Source: Steinernema hermaphroditum
Lineage: Eukaryota > Nematoda > Chromadorea > Rhabditida > Steinernematidae
NCBI GenBank assembly: GCA_030435675.1
Contig: CM059621.1
Span: forward strand, 1,054,001 to 1,118,000
Length of the DNA: 64,000 bases
Direction: 5' to 3'
A program made the translations under genes and the position numbers. Of the stretch, positions 33,052 through 44,508 are shown one piece after another (the stretch's first letter is position 1; the number at the start of each line of letters is the position of its first letter). The notes under the pieces were generated by a model that did not search any database, had not been told where the DNA came from, and was given only the letters and a program-made list of their open reading frames with translations.

Positions 33052-34005
33052 ATGTACGCTTCCTTGTTCGATATAATAGTCGACGTCACCAACGTGCTTC
33101 CCATCCCGTTTAAGCTGTTTTCCATATACATCGTTCGCCGCCATTCTCCAAGTAATATGAACTCACTTCCGTACTTCCTTCTGAACGTCATGATATGGGA
33201 TCTTCTGGCAAGTGTATTCGCCACTATTGAACATGGCCTCCCCATCTTACCTTTCGATTGCTTTCACGTCGACGGTGTAATTATCATATTCACCAAGAAC
33301 GAAATAGTTTACCATATCGCCTCCGCTTGCTACCTTGTCACCCGAATGAACTCTAGCCTGGCTCAGTTCTTTATTTTCCCATACCGATATCTTACGATAG
33401 CTTTTGGGAAGAAAACATCAAGAGTGAACCCTAAGTGGGGCATCGCCTTCTGCGCCTCAATCCACGCCGTTCATGTTATTTCGTTTATTTATGTATACGT
33501 TAATATAATTGGGCTGTATGACCACTACCCTTTTGGGAAGAATCCACCAGCAAAGAAGGAAATTGCCTGCTATGATCATTATGGATCGCTCAAGAATTCA
33601 TACAGCATCTTTTTCACTTTCCTGACCTTTACCCTGGCCGCGCTTACCGTCGTCTTTTCCCTCCTCCTTGTCCGCCATTTCCGCAAAATGATTCATTTGT
33701 ACAACAAACAAACTTTGGAAATGCATCGGAAGTTTCTTCGCTCTTTGATCATCATCACAACGGTCCCCGTTCTATTAGGACTATTTCCCCATGCCATTGG
33801 CGCGCTGAATACTATCTTCTTTCCTGGTTTCGCCACAGAGACTCTTATGATTACAACTGTGATGATATACCTCGACGGAACCTTGTTTTATGTCCTTTGC
33901 ATTGTCGCTTTCGGGCCTTATCGTCAAGTGGTCCGGAGACTGGTGTCAAGACTCTTCAAAATGAAAAACGTTGTTAATGTGTCTTCTATTTCTGTTGTTC
34001 CTTAG
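33052..34005 (+). CDS. SRH-like chemoreceptor, single exon
   Basis: A 317-residue receptor with IYIVRRHSPSNMNSLPYF (Arg-Arg in place of Tyr-Arg, shared only with the 35.1 kb gene), FPYRYLTIAFGKKT after TM3 and a DHYPFGKNPPAKKEIAC loop. MIHLYNKQTLEMHRKFLRSL precedes TM6, and TM7 is YLDGTLFYVLCIVAFGPYR. It forms a pair with the 35.1 kb gene. The shared upstream cassette is absent. Confidence 0.9.
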   Translation: MYASLFDIIVDVTNVLPIPFKLFSIYIVRRHSPSNMNSLPYFLLNVMIWDLLASVFATIEHGLPILPFDCFHVDGVIIIFTKNEIVYHIASACYLVTRMNSSLAQFFIFPYRYLTIAFGKKTSRVNPKWGIAFCASIHAVHVISFIYVYVNIIGLYDHYPFGKNPPAKKEIACYDHYGSLKNSYSIFFTFLTFTLAALTVVFSLLLVRHFRKMIHLYNKQTLEMHRKFLRSLIIITTVPVLLGLFPHAIGALNTIFFPGFATETLMITTVMIYLDGTLFYVLCIVAFGPYRQVVRRLVSRLFKMKNVVNVSSISVVP

Positions 34006-34317
34006 CAGGCCCTTTGTTGAGGTGATGAAATAAACGCTGACTCTGCCAAACGTTCCGTAGCCCTTGAATCAGCTACAGTTCGAAATCTCAGAATAGTAGA
34101 GAGGGTCTACCGAGGGAAAGAGCAGCAAAAACTACAAGGGACATATCGAAGTGATTGCGATGCAACCCTCGAACCGCATTTTGAAAATTCCTCCAAACTT
34201 CGGACAAAAATTGTGTCTTACAATCAATGAAAACGAATCGGTGAAATTCCGCAATCGGAGCTTGTGCTCCGGTCGGGTGGCATCGCCAGGAATTCCTCAT
34301 GCTCTTGCCACATGCCC

Positions 34318-34385
34318 TTATGTCTCTGATCGTCTGTGCTCTCTTCGAACCGCTCCCCGCGAACAGTCGCAATTATCGTTAGCAT
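34318..34385. repeat. Half of hairpin element H2
   Basis: TCGTCTGTGCTCTCTTC through CGCTCCCCGCGAACAGTCGCAATT matches one arm of the element at 44699-44858 and the inserted piece at 60425-60510. Confidence 0.5.
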
Positions 34386-34597
34386 GCAAAATGATTCCTG
34401 AATCGACGGTTTCAGTCGGATCGTCTCGGCTCAGAAGGGATGAGGTCCAACATGTCAGACGTCAATGAAGCTAAAACTTTTGGGAAAGGTAGATGTAATT
34501 AGTAAATCTCCAGCGCCTTTGCGAATGTGTGCGAGAAATTCGCAATCTGAAATCGATTCCTAAGCGGCACTTGTATATATGTACGTCTATGTGCAAT

Positions 34598-34828
34598 AGG
34601 CGCAATCGGCATGCTGCCGGACTGCCAGTCACGGGTTTGCAGGCTAGATTACTGCCGGTGGCATTTTGCCTTTCATTCTTTACTTTTTCTTCTGCACGCT
34701 TAGAGACACAAAAATGTGTTTAGCGCAACGAACATTTTGCGAAAAGAATAAAACTCAAAATGCCACCGGCAGGAATCCAGCCCTTGCGTCGGAGACTGAA
34801 AGGTTACCGGTTGCGCCAATCACACATA
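34598..34828. repeat. Palindromic element with tRNA-like arms
   Basis: The two ends are inverted copies of about 65 bp. Read inward, each begins GGCGCAA(T/C)CGG, resembling a tRNA A box, has a B-box-like GGCT(G/A)GATT(C/A)C and closes with TGCCGGTGGCATTTTG. The centre is AT-rich. This suggests a fold-back or MITE-like element whose arms derive from a tRNA or tRNA-type SINE. Confidence 0.6.
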
Positions 34829-35104
34829 GTTCGTCGTCATCGTTCCCTTTATACTGCCCTCGATGTTTGAAGAGCGGCTTTCAAGGTGTCGATTATGACA
34901 CAAGGTGGCATGCTTTCACTAGCACTCTTTGCTCTTATCCGAACAGACGACCAGCCATATAAAGCATCGCACACAGCCCAATCGCTACAAAGAATTTTGT
35001 ATGTACGCAGAATCACAATCCACACAACGCTTAGACGGAATTGTTTTCACATTTTTAAATAAACAAAGCTATTATCCACTTTGTGTTAGTTGATAGACGT
35101 TGCA

Positions 35105-36061
35105 ATGTACGCTTCTTTCTTCGACGTAACACTCGACGTCATTAACATTATTCCTCTTCCCTTCAAGCTATTCTCTATCTACATAGTCCGTCGACATTCT
35201 CCAAGTAACATGGATTCACTTCCGTTGTTCATCTTGAACGTCATGATGTGGGAGCTTCTAGGAAGCGTTTATGCCATCATTGAGCACGCAGTTCCTATAC
35301 TGCCTTTCCAGTGCTTCCATGTTGATGGCGTCATCATCTTGTTCACAAACAGTGAAGTCGTCTATCACATCATAACCGCGTGCCTACTTATAACCCGTAT
35401 GAATTGTAGCCTAGCCCAATTCTTTGCTTTCCCTTACCGGTACTTGATACTTGTCTATCCAAAGAAGATTTTGAAAGTAAGCCCTAAATGGGGGTCCGCC
35501 TTCTGTGCATCGCTACATGCCGTGTATAGTATCATCTTCGTTGTCATGTACGCCAATATCGTAGGTTACTATGTCGATTATCCATTTTTGGATAATCGAC
35601 CACTGAAGAGGGAAATTTTTTGTTTTGATCCCAACCGAAAGCTCAGAGATGCATGCAGTTTGGCATATACTGTATTAACACTTGTTCTGGTTGCACTTAC
35701 CGTTGTCTTTTCCCTCCTTCTCGTCCGCCATTTCCGCAAAATGATTCAGTTGTACAACAAGCAAACTTTGGAAATGCATCGGAAGTTTCTTCGCTCTTTG
35801 ATCATCATCACGGCTGTACCCATTTTATTTGGTCTTCTCCCACATGCCATTGGAGCGCTGAATACTGTATTCTTTCCTGGATATCCCCTTGAGACATATA
35901 TGCTCACAGCAGTGATGAGCAACCTTGACGGAACGCTGTTTTATGTTGTTTGCATTTTCACGTTTGAGCCCTATCGTCAAGCTGCTCTGAAGATCGCATC
36001 TCAGATGTTCTCACGGAGACAAGTTTCGAAAGTCTCACCTGTTTCCGTGTTACCAATATAG
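35105..36061 (+). CDS. SRH-like chemoreceptor, single exon
   Basis: 318 residues from ATG 35105 (MYASFFDV), chosen over the in-frame ATG at 35090 because it matches the MYASLFDI start of its neighbour at 33.1 kb. Features are IYIVRRHSPSNMDSLPLF, FPYRYLILVYPKK, a second extracellular loop DYPFLDNRPLKREIFCF, LYNKQTLEMHRKFLRSL and NLDGTLFYVVCIFTFEPYR. The PYRQA motif is kept in TM7, and the tail VSPVSVLPI differs. Confidence 0.9.
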   Translation: MYASFFDVTLDVINIIPLPFKLFSIYIVRRHSPSNMDSLPLFILNVMMWELLGSVYAIIEHAVPILPFQCFHVDGVIILFTNSEVVYHIITACLLITRMNCSLAQFFAFPYRYLILVYPKKILKVSPKWGSAFCASLHAVYSIIFVVMYANIVGYYVDYPFLDNRPLKREIFCFDPNRKLRDACSLAYTVLTLVLVALTVVFSLLLVRHFRKMIQLYNKQTLEMHRKFLRSLIIITAVPILFGLLPHAIGALNTVFFPGYPLETYMLTAVMSNLDGTLFYVVCIFTFEPYRQAALKIASQMFSRRQVSKVSPVSVLPI

Positions 36062-36940
36062 TAACCATTTTGTAATGCTGTTTTGACAGAAAAGGATGAC
36101 GATCTGTTTGTTTTATGACGACTTTACACGACTAAGAAAGCGTCCTCCCTCTTATCCTCTTCGTTTAGAGGGCTCTTTCTCTTTTATTACAGAGATGGGA
36201 TTAGTACAGGAAGGAGGGTGCTTTCAAAGTGTAGTCGCTGGTGACGTTGGGTTAGCGACGAGAATACTTGTGAAGAAGCGGTTCATCAAGGGGTCGTCGG
36301 GAAGAAGTACTGATGCTTCAAATGTCTTAGGCCAGAGACTTCTTAGGCGGATTCGGAAGGCGGCGAAGATTCCTGGGAGGTATCGGACTGCTACGGAGCT
36401 AAGTTTCCTACGTTTCGCATGGGGCGCCATCCGAAGAAATGAAGCCTTGTAGAAGTTGTGCCAAAGCACAAGTGCATCTTTGCAGACATCTCTATCTAGC
36501 GTCTAGAAATCACCTTTCTGTCTAGTCTATCGACCAAGAAAGGACTCAGATCCAGTGTTTTGCAAAAAGAAAAGATCAGGTTCAATTCGAAGTGATCTGT
36601 TATATGACAATGCAAGTTCACTATGGATACGACCAAAGTTTACGTTTCTTTTTGATACATAAGGCAGAGCTTGCCTTCAGACCATTCATACGCTCAGATA
36701 ACGGCTGCTATAGCAACTCAATTTTATCCATTGGAATGTAATTTATTAACCTTCTACAAGTAAATTCAAAACAAGCGAAAACAAAACAAGGAATAGGACA
36801 GTTTGTCCTCAGAAGCGATTGAAACTCATAACTCCTGGTTGATACCGGCATTCATATTGAGTGTTTCATTCAGATGAAGGAGCTTCTCATTCGATTGCTT
36901 ACTGGCTGATCCACCAATTTCGATCGATGATAACATCATT
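36062..36940. other. No gene seen
   Basis: Convergent space between two receptors. An Arg-rich 118-codon frame (36096-36452) has no similarity I recognise, and its composition does not resemble coding sequence. Confidence 0.4.
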
Positions 36941-37882
36941 TTATTCAGTTGAATCAGTAATCCGTCTCACCATCATTATCTTATCCATAAGGCATAAGTT
37001 GCACAAAACTATAGACGCCATTCTTTTCAAAGCTCTACAGTACGGACGAAATGTAACAATGGACACAACGGCAAAGACCGTTCCATGATTGTAGAGTACA
37101 AAAGCACTGATCATGAAGAGCTCTTTCGAATACGCTATAGAGGGAAACATTCCACATATCGTGGCCAAGAGAAGTGGAATTCCTCCACAGATCACGGGCA
37201 CCAAAGTGATAGCTATCAAGTATCGAACGAATCTACGATTAAGGTCCATAGTTTGTCTACTGTAGTAGTAGACCTTCATACGTAGATGGTTTCTCAGAAG
37301 TAGAGAGAAAATTATGACCAGAGACGTGAGAACTGCGGTGGCGAATAACGCCGCGATGCCCATTAAATATTTGGGCAATCCACTTGAACGAAAACAGAAA
37401 GCCCCGCTGTGATTAGCTGGCATGTCGACTAAATTGTTGTAGCAGAATAAGGCAATGCCAGTGCAGTTAAGATGAAGCCAAACACAGAGTAAGACACACC
37501 ATTTTTTCTTGATTTTAGACACCTGATTCGGATGAACAACCACAAGATATCGATAGGGAAAAGCTAGTGCAGAGGCCAGGGCACAGTTAGCCACGGAGAT
37601 TCCGATGACGGCAAATAGAAAGTAAGCCACTAGGTCATCCTCTGTAAAGAGGGAGATTAAGCCATCGGCTCTGAAGCATTCGACTGGGAAAAGAGGATGA
37701 ATATGTAGCAGTGCCCCAGCAATATTTCCAATGAGATTCAGTACCATTACATTCAGGATGAACCAAGGCAGTGATTCCATATTGCTTGGAGAATGACGGT
37801 AGACAATGTACATGGAAAGGACCTTTACAGGTATATTGATGGCAGTACTTAAATCGAGAAGTCTGCTATACACATCTTCCAT
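36941..37882 (-). CDS. SRH-like chemoreceptor, single exon
   Basis: 313 residues on the minus strand from the ATG at 37882 (MEDVYSRLLDLSTAINIPVK). The frame is open to 37942, but this start aligns with the 9.05 kb gene (YERLLDISSAIDIPV). Landmarks are MYIVYRHSPSNMESLPWF, HIHPLFPVECFRADG, FPYRYLVVVHPNQ, a shortened second extracellular loop (DMPANHSGAFCF, lacking the usual DDYPF), MDLNRRFVRYL and YNHGTVFAVVSIVTFRPY. It is the outermost member of the receptor array. Confidence 0.88.
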   Translation of the reverse strand: MEDVYSRLLDLSTAINIPVKVLSMYIVYRHSPSNMESLPWFILNVMVLNLIGNIAGALLHIHPLFPVECFRADGLISLFTEDDLVAYFLFAVIGISVANCALASALAFPYRYLVVVHPNQVSKIKKKWCVLLCVWLHLNCTGIALFCYNNLVDMPANHSGAFCFRSSGLPKYLMGIAALFATAVLTSLVIIFSLLLRNHLRMKVYYYSRQTMDLNRRFVRYLIAITLVPVICGGIPLLLATICGMFPSIAYSKELFMISAFVLYNHGTVFAVVSIVTFRPYCRALKRMASIVLCNLCLMDKIMMVRRITDSTE

Positions 37883-38787
37883 GCTGGAAAGGATAGAGGT
37901 ATGTGAAATCTCGTGTGTGGGGAGAACTTTTCGAAAATACAATTACTAGTAGTGTACTAGTGGTTTAATCACATTTCACTGCGTTTCTTGTGACACTGAG
38001 CGACAAATTATATCACCATGAAAGGGACAATTTTGTTATACAATGCAGTATTTTCGGTGGAGAGTACACTCGTAATGTGAAGTGCACAAACAAGTAGGTG
38101 AGTGCAATGTCAAATTAGAATCACTCGTTGTTTTTTAAGAACTTGGATCGTCCTACGAAAGTGATGTTCTTATATAAAAAGGGCCGATTCACTGAAGCTC
38201 AATAGATGAAAATAAGTTAAGAATGACAGTTCACCATGTACATATAGAAACGTTTGGATTCAGTACTATCGGCAAACCAGAAAAAATATATTTCAGCTCA
38301 GGATTCGTGCCGTTCTGTGGAGGCCGTTCTTTCAAAGGACTCGATTCAAAATCTTTTAGATAGACTGCCGAACTGAGAAACTCATTCCATTATATGCAAA
38401 GGAAAAGTTTTAGCGGGCAAACAAGTGGATGATGTTGAGAGCTATATTATAGAGGAAAACGGTCATCGCAAAGGGTCGTAGGAAAGCGTTTGAGCAATGA
38501 TCATTGGAAACAAAAGAAAGCCGGAATTCATAAAGGTTATTAAATACGAAACTTTTGTTATTTGTCCCATATGCTATTATAACCCTCCGTAATAGATTTT
38601 GGCAGTGTCAAACACCACATATATAGTGAACGCTATAGTTATTGTTGTGGGCACACAGAGCGTCATGTCGTTAAAGCGGTTGATCTGAGATAACACCTCA
38701 GAAGGTCCCTTTTAAAATGCTCCAGATCTTCATCCTAGAAGACAGCCCAGTATTCAGTTTTATTATCAATTGGATGTCTGGCGATTA

Positions 38788-39050
38788 GGGATGCATCGGA
38801 ACGGAAACCGGAATCAGTCAGAAGGTCCGGGGTTCGAATCCGCCCGCGGGCCAAACTTTTTTCTTTTCATATTCTCTCGACGCAACATTTTGGAAAATGC
38901 TTCACTATCTGATTCTAAGTAGGAAATATTTAAACATGCGGAAAAATATGCTGAAAAAGAACATAGAAGGAATTTTGTTCGCATGTGGATTCGAACCCCG
39001 GACCTTCCGATTGATTCCGGGTCGTTCCGGCTTCCGTTCCGGTGCATCCC
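38788..39050. mobile_element. Inverted-repeat MITE with B-box arms, copy 2
   Basis: 263 bp with TA on both flanks. The arms start GGGATGCA(T/C)CGGAAC and contain AAGGTCCGGGGTTCGAATCC in each orientation. Same family as 3869-4129. Confidence 0.82.
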
Positions 39051-39431
39051 TACTGGCGGTTGCGCTACTGGCGATCGTTAGATACAAATAAGCACAATGT
39101 GAGCAACGGCCAGATTAGTAGATCTGACGAAGACCTGACCAGCCGCAGTCCCCTCTTTTCATGTTGTCTCACATTGAAAGCATCGTGAAGCATCTTTTTA
39201 GCATGCCCGATCATCGGAGCAGCCAAATGACTGAATCCAAGAAATCCAAGAGAGCCACGATGGTGGAGCATGATACAATGACCGGCTGCGCTGAATTCGG
39301 TGTTGGATGGAACTGCGGCTCCCTGGCGTTCATTTTAAGACCACTCTCCGACATTCAATAATATCTGCCTGTGTGCGAATTTTCAGCTTGATCTGAGGGG
39401 ACATTTCGGAAGGCTCCCTATCTAACGATTT

Positions 39432-39474
39432 TGACTGATTCCGGTTCGTTCTGGTTTCCGTTCCGGTGCATCCC
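39432..39474 (-). mobile_element. Solo end of the B-box MITE
   Basis: TGACTGATTCCGGTTCGTT through CCGGTGCATCCC equals the outer part of a MITE arm, with TA next to it but no partner arm nearby. Confidence 0.65.
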
Positions 39475-39580
39475 TAATGCAGATCATCTTTCTAGTTCAC
39501 CCAGAAGGCAGCCAGTTTTATCATCAATTTACAATGCCTATTTCCATTATAACATTTATCAAATTTCCGTTCTAATCAGC

Positions 39581-42500
39581 TCAATATCCATTCTTGTCCA
39601 ACCACTTCGCTAACGTTTCACCATGTAGCTTCCACTGCCTTCCATAGATATAAATCCTTTCCTTGAGCTCGCCCAAACTTCTATGAATCTGCTCCGCGTC
39701 CTTAGCCGAGAATAGTGCCTAAATCATAACTCTATCGCACGTTCTAATTCGTTTCTCACACACCTTAACTTCGTTTATAACGTTCACATCAGTCGTCGTC
39801 CCCAATAGCCTTGTTATTCCTTCGACAATTGTGTAAGAAGTAGGTGCCTCGTATCTGGCCGCTAGACGTTTGAAGTTCTTCTTCACAAACTGCCAGCCCA
39901 TTTTTTGTCCGATTGGTGTGTGACCAAGTGATCCGATTATGTTGAAAAGGTCCTGCGATCGGACATTGCTCTAGAATACCGGCTTTTCTCTACCATCTGA
40001 GATTTACCGTACCTTGACCAGTATATAATTCAAAAGATCCTTTAAAGCTTCTTCATCAGTTATATAACCTAAAGCCATGCGGAACGTCCTCTTCTCTTCG
40101 GCTACCGTACACTCCTCGAACAACCTCAAAATAGATCTGAAGCCCTTGAGGCCATCTCTGGCGATCACTTTGTACACCACAAGTTTCAACTCTGGGGCGA
40201 AGGCCTTCTTCTCGGCGAAGATAGTTATCGATTCGTTCAGAGTTTTTGCGTCGCCTACAGTAACCATAATGGCTTTGAGAGATTCGCGGGCGTAAGTGAG
40301 CTCTGTATCTTCTCCAGGAACCCGTTCCCATCCGATTTTGTCAGCTGACTGTTTGAACGTCTCCGAGATGAACCTTCTGAACTTGCTGAGGATATTCTCA
40401 TTTCCCGATTGTTCGATGATCTTGTCAAGTTGAAAGATAGCTGCGTCGAGTTCCGTGAGTACCAATGCCGAGTTTTCGTTGGAGGACGCTTTGATGAGGT
40501 CCAAAAAGTGGGTGATGGGAACGCGACCGCCAAGGGTCTGAAATAAACGAGCGATAAAAGCCGGTTGAAAACGAATGGGTCAAAGTTTAGCCATCACCAA
40601 AAAGGCTTTAACCACAGCTTTTCCAACCCCTTCTTTGTTCCCACAAATACTCACCAAATAAGCAGTGTCGGCTAGCAGTGTGAATCTGTTCTCTTTCGTT
40701 ATCTCCTTCCTTTGGTAGGCCTTCAAGAGGCTGTCAAACAAAAGCTCAGAGTACTGCACGTGATAGAACCCCGAACAGGCGTGATTCAACTGAACGTATT
40801 CTGCTTTTTCTATCCGTCCACTTTGGAACTCTCCCTCCTTGCTGGTCCATAGGCTCGTATTTGCATAATCTTTCCCTACTTCGATGTTCAACGGAATCTG
40901 CCAGATCTCCTCATTCTGAGTCTTCTTTCCACTGGCGAGAAACCTCTCTTGAGAGAATTCTAATGCCTCTTTGGAGTCATTGAGTGCTACTGTAACCACA
41001 GGGTACCCAATCTGTTTTGTCCAGCAAGACATAAGCGTTCTGATGTCCTAAAAAGGTACATATAACACCAACAGAATTCCTGAGACCTACCTTTCCAGTA
41101 GCGTCACTAAAGGCACTCCAAAGATCATCGCTTTCCGCATTTGAATATTGATGTTTTTTGATATAACTTCTCAGTCCTTTGACGAAACTGTTCCTTCCAA
41201 GATAAATATACAGCATTCGAATGATGGCTCCCGATTTTTCGTACGATACACCATCGTAGATTAGATCCAACTCGGCCGGATTCTCGATTGGCACTTCGAT
41301 GGGGTGCGAATGTTCGAGTGAATCCAGATCCCGCGCGACGTCCACATCGTTGGTAAGGAACGCCTCCCAGGCGCGGTATTGCGGATAGTTGTCGGCAGAG
41401 AACAGATACTGTAGGAAAGTGGCAAAGCCCTCTTTGAGCCATAGGTTGTCCCACCATTTCTTCAATGGACGCAATTATCAGTGAAGAGGATTAAACAAAA
41501 GAACTTACCATGGTAACAAGATTTCCGAACCAGAAATGCCCGACTTCATGTCCAATGATGGTGACCAGCTTGTCTATTAAGGAGATTGCTGTGGTGTGCA
41601 CGTCCATCAGGAGAAAGCTTTCTCGGTAGGTGATCAAGCCCCAGTTTTCCATAGCTCCTAAAAGCGGCCCATATATCACCTAATTTCACTGAAGGACAGA
41701 GATGCCAATTGGGTCGGAGTCGAGCCTTCACCGAGTCGGAATCTCCGCTAAAGGACTCTCTTTTTCAGCCACTTCATTGATCCACTTAGGACCCTGAGTA
41801 TCCTTAACTTCAATCATAACATACCCAAGGCAAAGTCCGGCAAGGCGATACCATCACATTTCTTCAGAGGATACGGAAAATCGAACAGCTTACTGTAATA
41901 TTCCAGCGCCTTGATGTGGGTCTCCAATGCCAAATGTGCCAGATTCGTTTTTCCTGGAGTTGTGTAGATCCTGACTCGAGTACTATTCGGCCCGTATCCT
42001 TCTAAGTACTCCAGCTCTCCAACGGCCATTGCAATCAAATAGGTGGACATCGGAGGTGTCATCTCAAATTTCACAACTTTCCTTCCATCTCTTTCTGTGG
42101 TTTCCACTTCAGGCATGTTCGAGATAGCTGTTAGTTTCTTGTCCACATCGAGGGTCATCGAGAATTTCGCTTTGAAAAGCGGTTCGTCCCAACAGGGGAA
42201 AGCTCCTCTTGCATAGGTACTTTCGAACTGCGTGGCCAAGAGATGTTTCGTTTCATTCGTAACAGAATCCTTGTACGTACTACGGTAGATTCCATGGAGT
42301 TTATCGCTGATGGTTCCGTTGTAGACGATCCTAATCGTCAAATGGTCTCCTTTCTTGACGGTTAGGGTCAGATTAACAACGAGAAACTGATTTTCAGGGT
42401 CAAGATGGTAGGGCAAGTCCAATTGGCCTAGAACAACTGATCAGAAAGGTATTAAGGCGTCTAACTACCTTCATCTTCTTGTGAAAGCAAAGCAACACCA

Positions 42501-42706
42501 AGGATCTCTAGATCCGTGGAGTGCAGCTTCAGATAATCAGTCTCATTTGTGATCTCCAAATCAACCTTGACCACTCCTTCAATGGTAAACTTCACAAGAT
42601 CGGGACGGATGTATATATCATAGTGCGTCGGGTTAGCAAAGGTTGGTAGTCGAGGATACGCTTTTGTGGTGAAAACAGGTACAACGACGGATAGGAGAAG
42701 TCTGAA
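39581..42706 (-). CDS. M1 zinc aminopeptidase, puromycin-sensitive type
   Basis: A gluzincin peptidase removing N-terminal residues, like PAM-1/PSA. About nine exons are visible on the minus strand. The N-terminal domain starts [20 protein letters not shown] (42.65 kb). Further blocks are [13 protein letters not shown], then [13 protein letters not shown] spliced across 41.66-41.82 kb, the zinc site [14 protein letters not shown] (family usually HELAH) and [14 protein letters not shown] supplying the third zinc ligand Glu (usually WLNEGFA). The substrate-binding [12 protein letters not shown] and the ERAP1_C-type helical domain follow. The final exon ends [14 protein letters not shown] and stops at 39581. 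Upstream of 42706 the hydrophobic [10 protein letters not shown] suggests a signal anchor, so it may be a secretory rather than cytosolic relative. I could not identify the first exon with the ATG. Confidence 0.9.
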
Positions 42707-44508
42707 ATATCAGATTCAACCGAGGCTTAAAGTTTTCCTAAATGCTAAGATTAAATTTTATGAACAGCTCATTTCTCGTAGTTTTGTTAGCTACACAAAA
42801 CTTTCGGCCTGAGCAACATACTTACTAAAAGATGGTATCTTTGATAAGCATTTAGGTAAACTCTGCAGATAACACTGATTAAACGTCACGATATTGATCC
42901 AAAATACCGGAGCCTGCTGGTTTTCAGTGAACCGATAACATCTCTTACCTGATAAACTTGTTTGGACCCCGGAACCTTTGGACCCTTTTTCCGAACCCCG
43001 GACAGTTGAGCTGTATATCTCCGTATCAACCGGTTAACCGGTTGGCCAACCGACTCAACCGATCAGTGAGCCGGTTGACGGATTGCCAGCCTTCAGCCGT
43101 CAACTGATTGATGACTCACGGCTGAGTCGATCCGATCCAATCCGTCAACCGATAGAACGGCTAGCCGATCCGATCCGTTCCTGCCCATCTCTGTCCCGGA
43201 CTTCCTGGTTGATTCCGATTTCTTAAGAGTTCGAATCGAGTGCTGCTCATTTAGAATTAAAATACGAAATATATTCCAGAATGTTGTGTACGAAAAGAAC
43301 TTCAGAAAGCTTGGACAGCTTAAGTCGGCTCACTTGGTTAGCCAACGAGCGAAACGAGCCGAGTCGGCGAGGACACAGATGGCGAAATTTCACCGAGTTA
43401 CTTGATTATTGTTGAAGTCACACTATAGCGCATTACGGTACACTTCCAAGACTGCCAAGGGCAAGCACAGGACTCCCTTAAGACAGCCCTATTTGATAGA
43501 AGTCAGTAGGCACAGGTTGATGTTGGTTGGTGACATTTGATGCTGATCATTTGAAATAATATATAACATATTTTGAAGGTTTCTTATAAGTGCATTGGAA
43601 AAAGTGTAGCGTACATTAATCATTTTTTGGTATAACAACAAAGGAAGAAAAGAATGAATGGTCGAAAATCACCATTTGGATAAGCTTCTAGTCTCGTGGA
43701 TGGCTAACACTGTTACTTCCGGGTATATCTCAACATTTCGCCTCAACTTCAAGAAACTTACAACAGCAACACTACAGAAGACATGGCAGATTAGCAGTGT
43801 CGATGAGAAATAAAAAAGTCGCAAACGCTCGTTTAAAACTTTGGCTGATTAGTCACAATCAATGAGTCGTCATATTACACTTGCGAAACGAAATGATTCA
43901 CGAATACGAAGTTCCAAACGGTGAGATATTTTCGGCACAGACCGTCACCGAAGAACGGAACAAAACGGTCGATGGACGCGAATCGATGCGACTTATCTGT
44001 TTACAGATCAATATCCAAACAAACCGCCCACCACTGCTCTTGTCGTCCACTTACGCCACTTTTTCCGCGTCTCGTTTTTAGCCGATGATATTCGATAGTG
44101 CACGACAGAAATGGCCCGCGAAATATGATATGGAAACCGTATGGAAACAAACATATGTGACCGGTCAGACTTTTAGTTTATGGCAAGGACGGCTAACAGC
44201 GGAGACTTCTGAAGTGACCGCTTCAGATCGAGCTGTCGGCTTGACCATGTATGCACCCTCCGAAAGTGACATGAGCGCGGATGTGGATATAGGCAGGCTT
44301 AACTTTGTCACATTGGCTTCATCGATCCAATGTTTTAGTAATGAAGTGATTAAGACCTATCTGTGTGCCGTTTTTTAGGGAATACCGGAATGAAACGTGC
44401 GACGGATGGTTTCAATTTATGTTTAATTCATACAAGTTAAAACCATTTATATCACACCACCATCAATCACCTTAGTACCGTAGCCAAAACAACAACACCC
44501 TTCCCGAT
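42707..44508. other. Repeat-bearing intergenic DNA
   Basis: 43020-43190 is a degenerate run of CCGGTTGA/CCGATC-type units forming many small palindromes. 43205-43300 is a decayed B-box MITE (GAGTTCGAATCG, then TTCCAGAATGTTGTGT as in the 3869 copy). Two ORFs near 43.9-44.4 kb are not conserved. The first exon of the aminopeptidase is probably here. Confidence 0.5.

Noticed and set aside
43020..43190. CRISPR-like or satellite array in the CCGGTTGA region
   Set aside because: Units vary in length and have no constant spacer; it is a degenerate palindromic low-complexity stretch in a eukaryotic genome.
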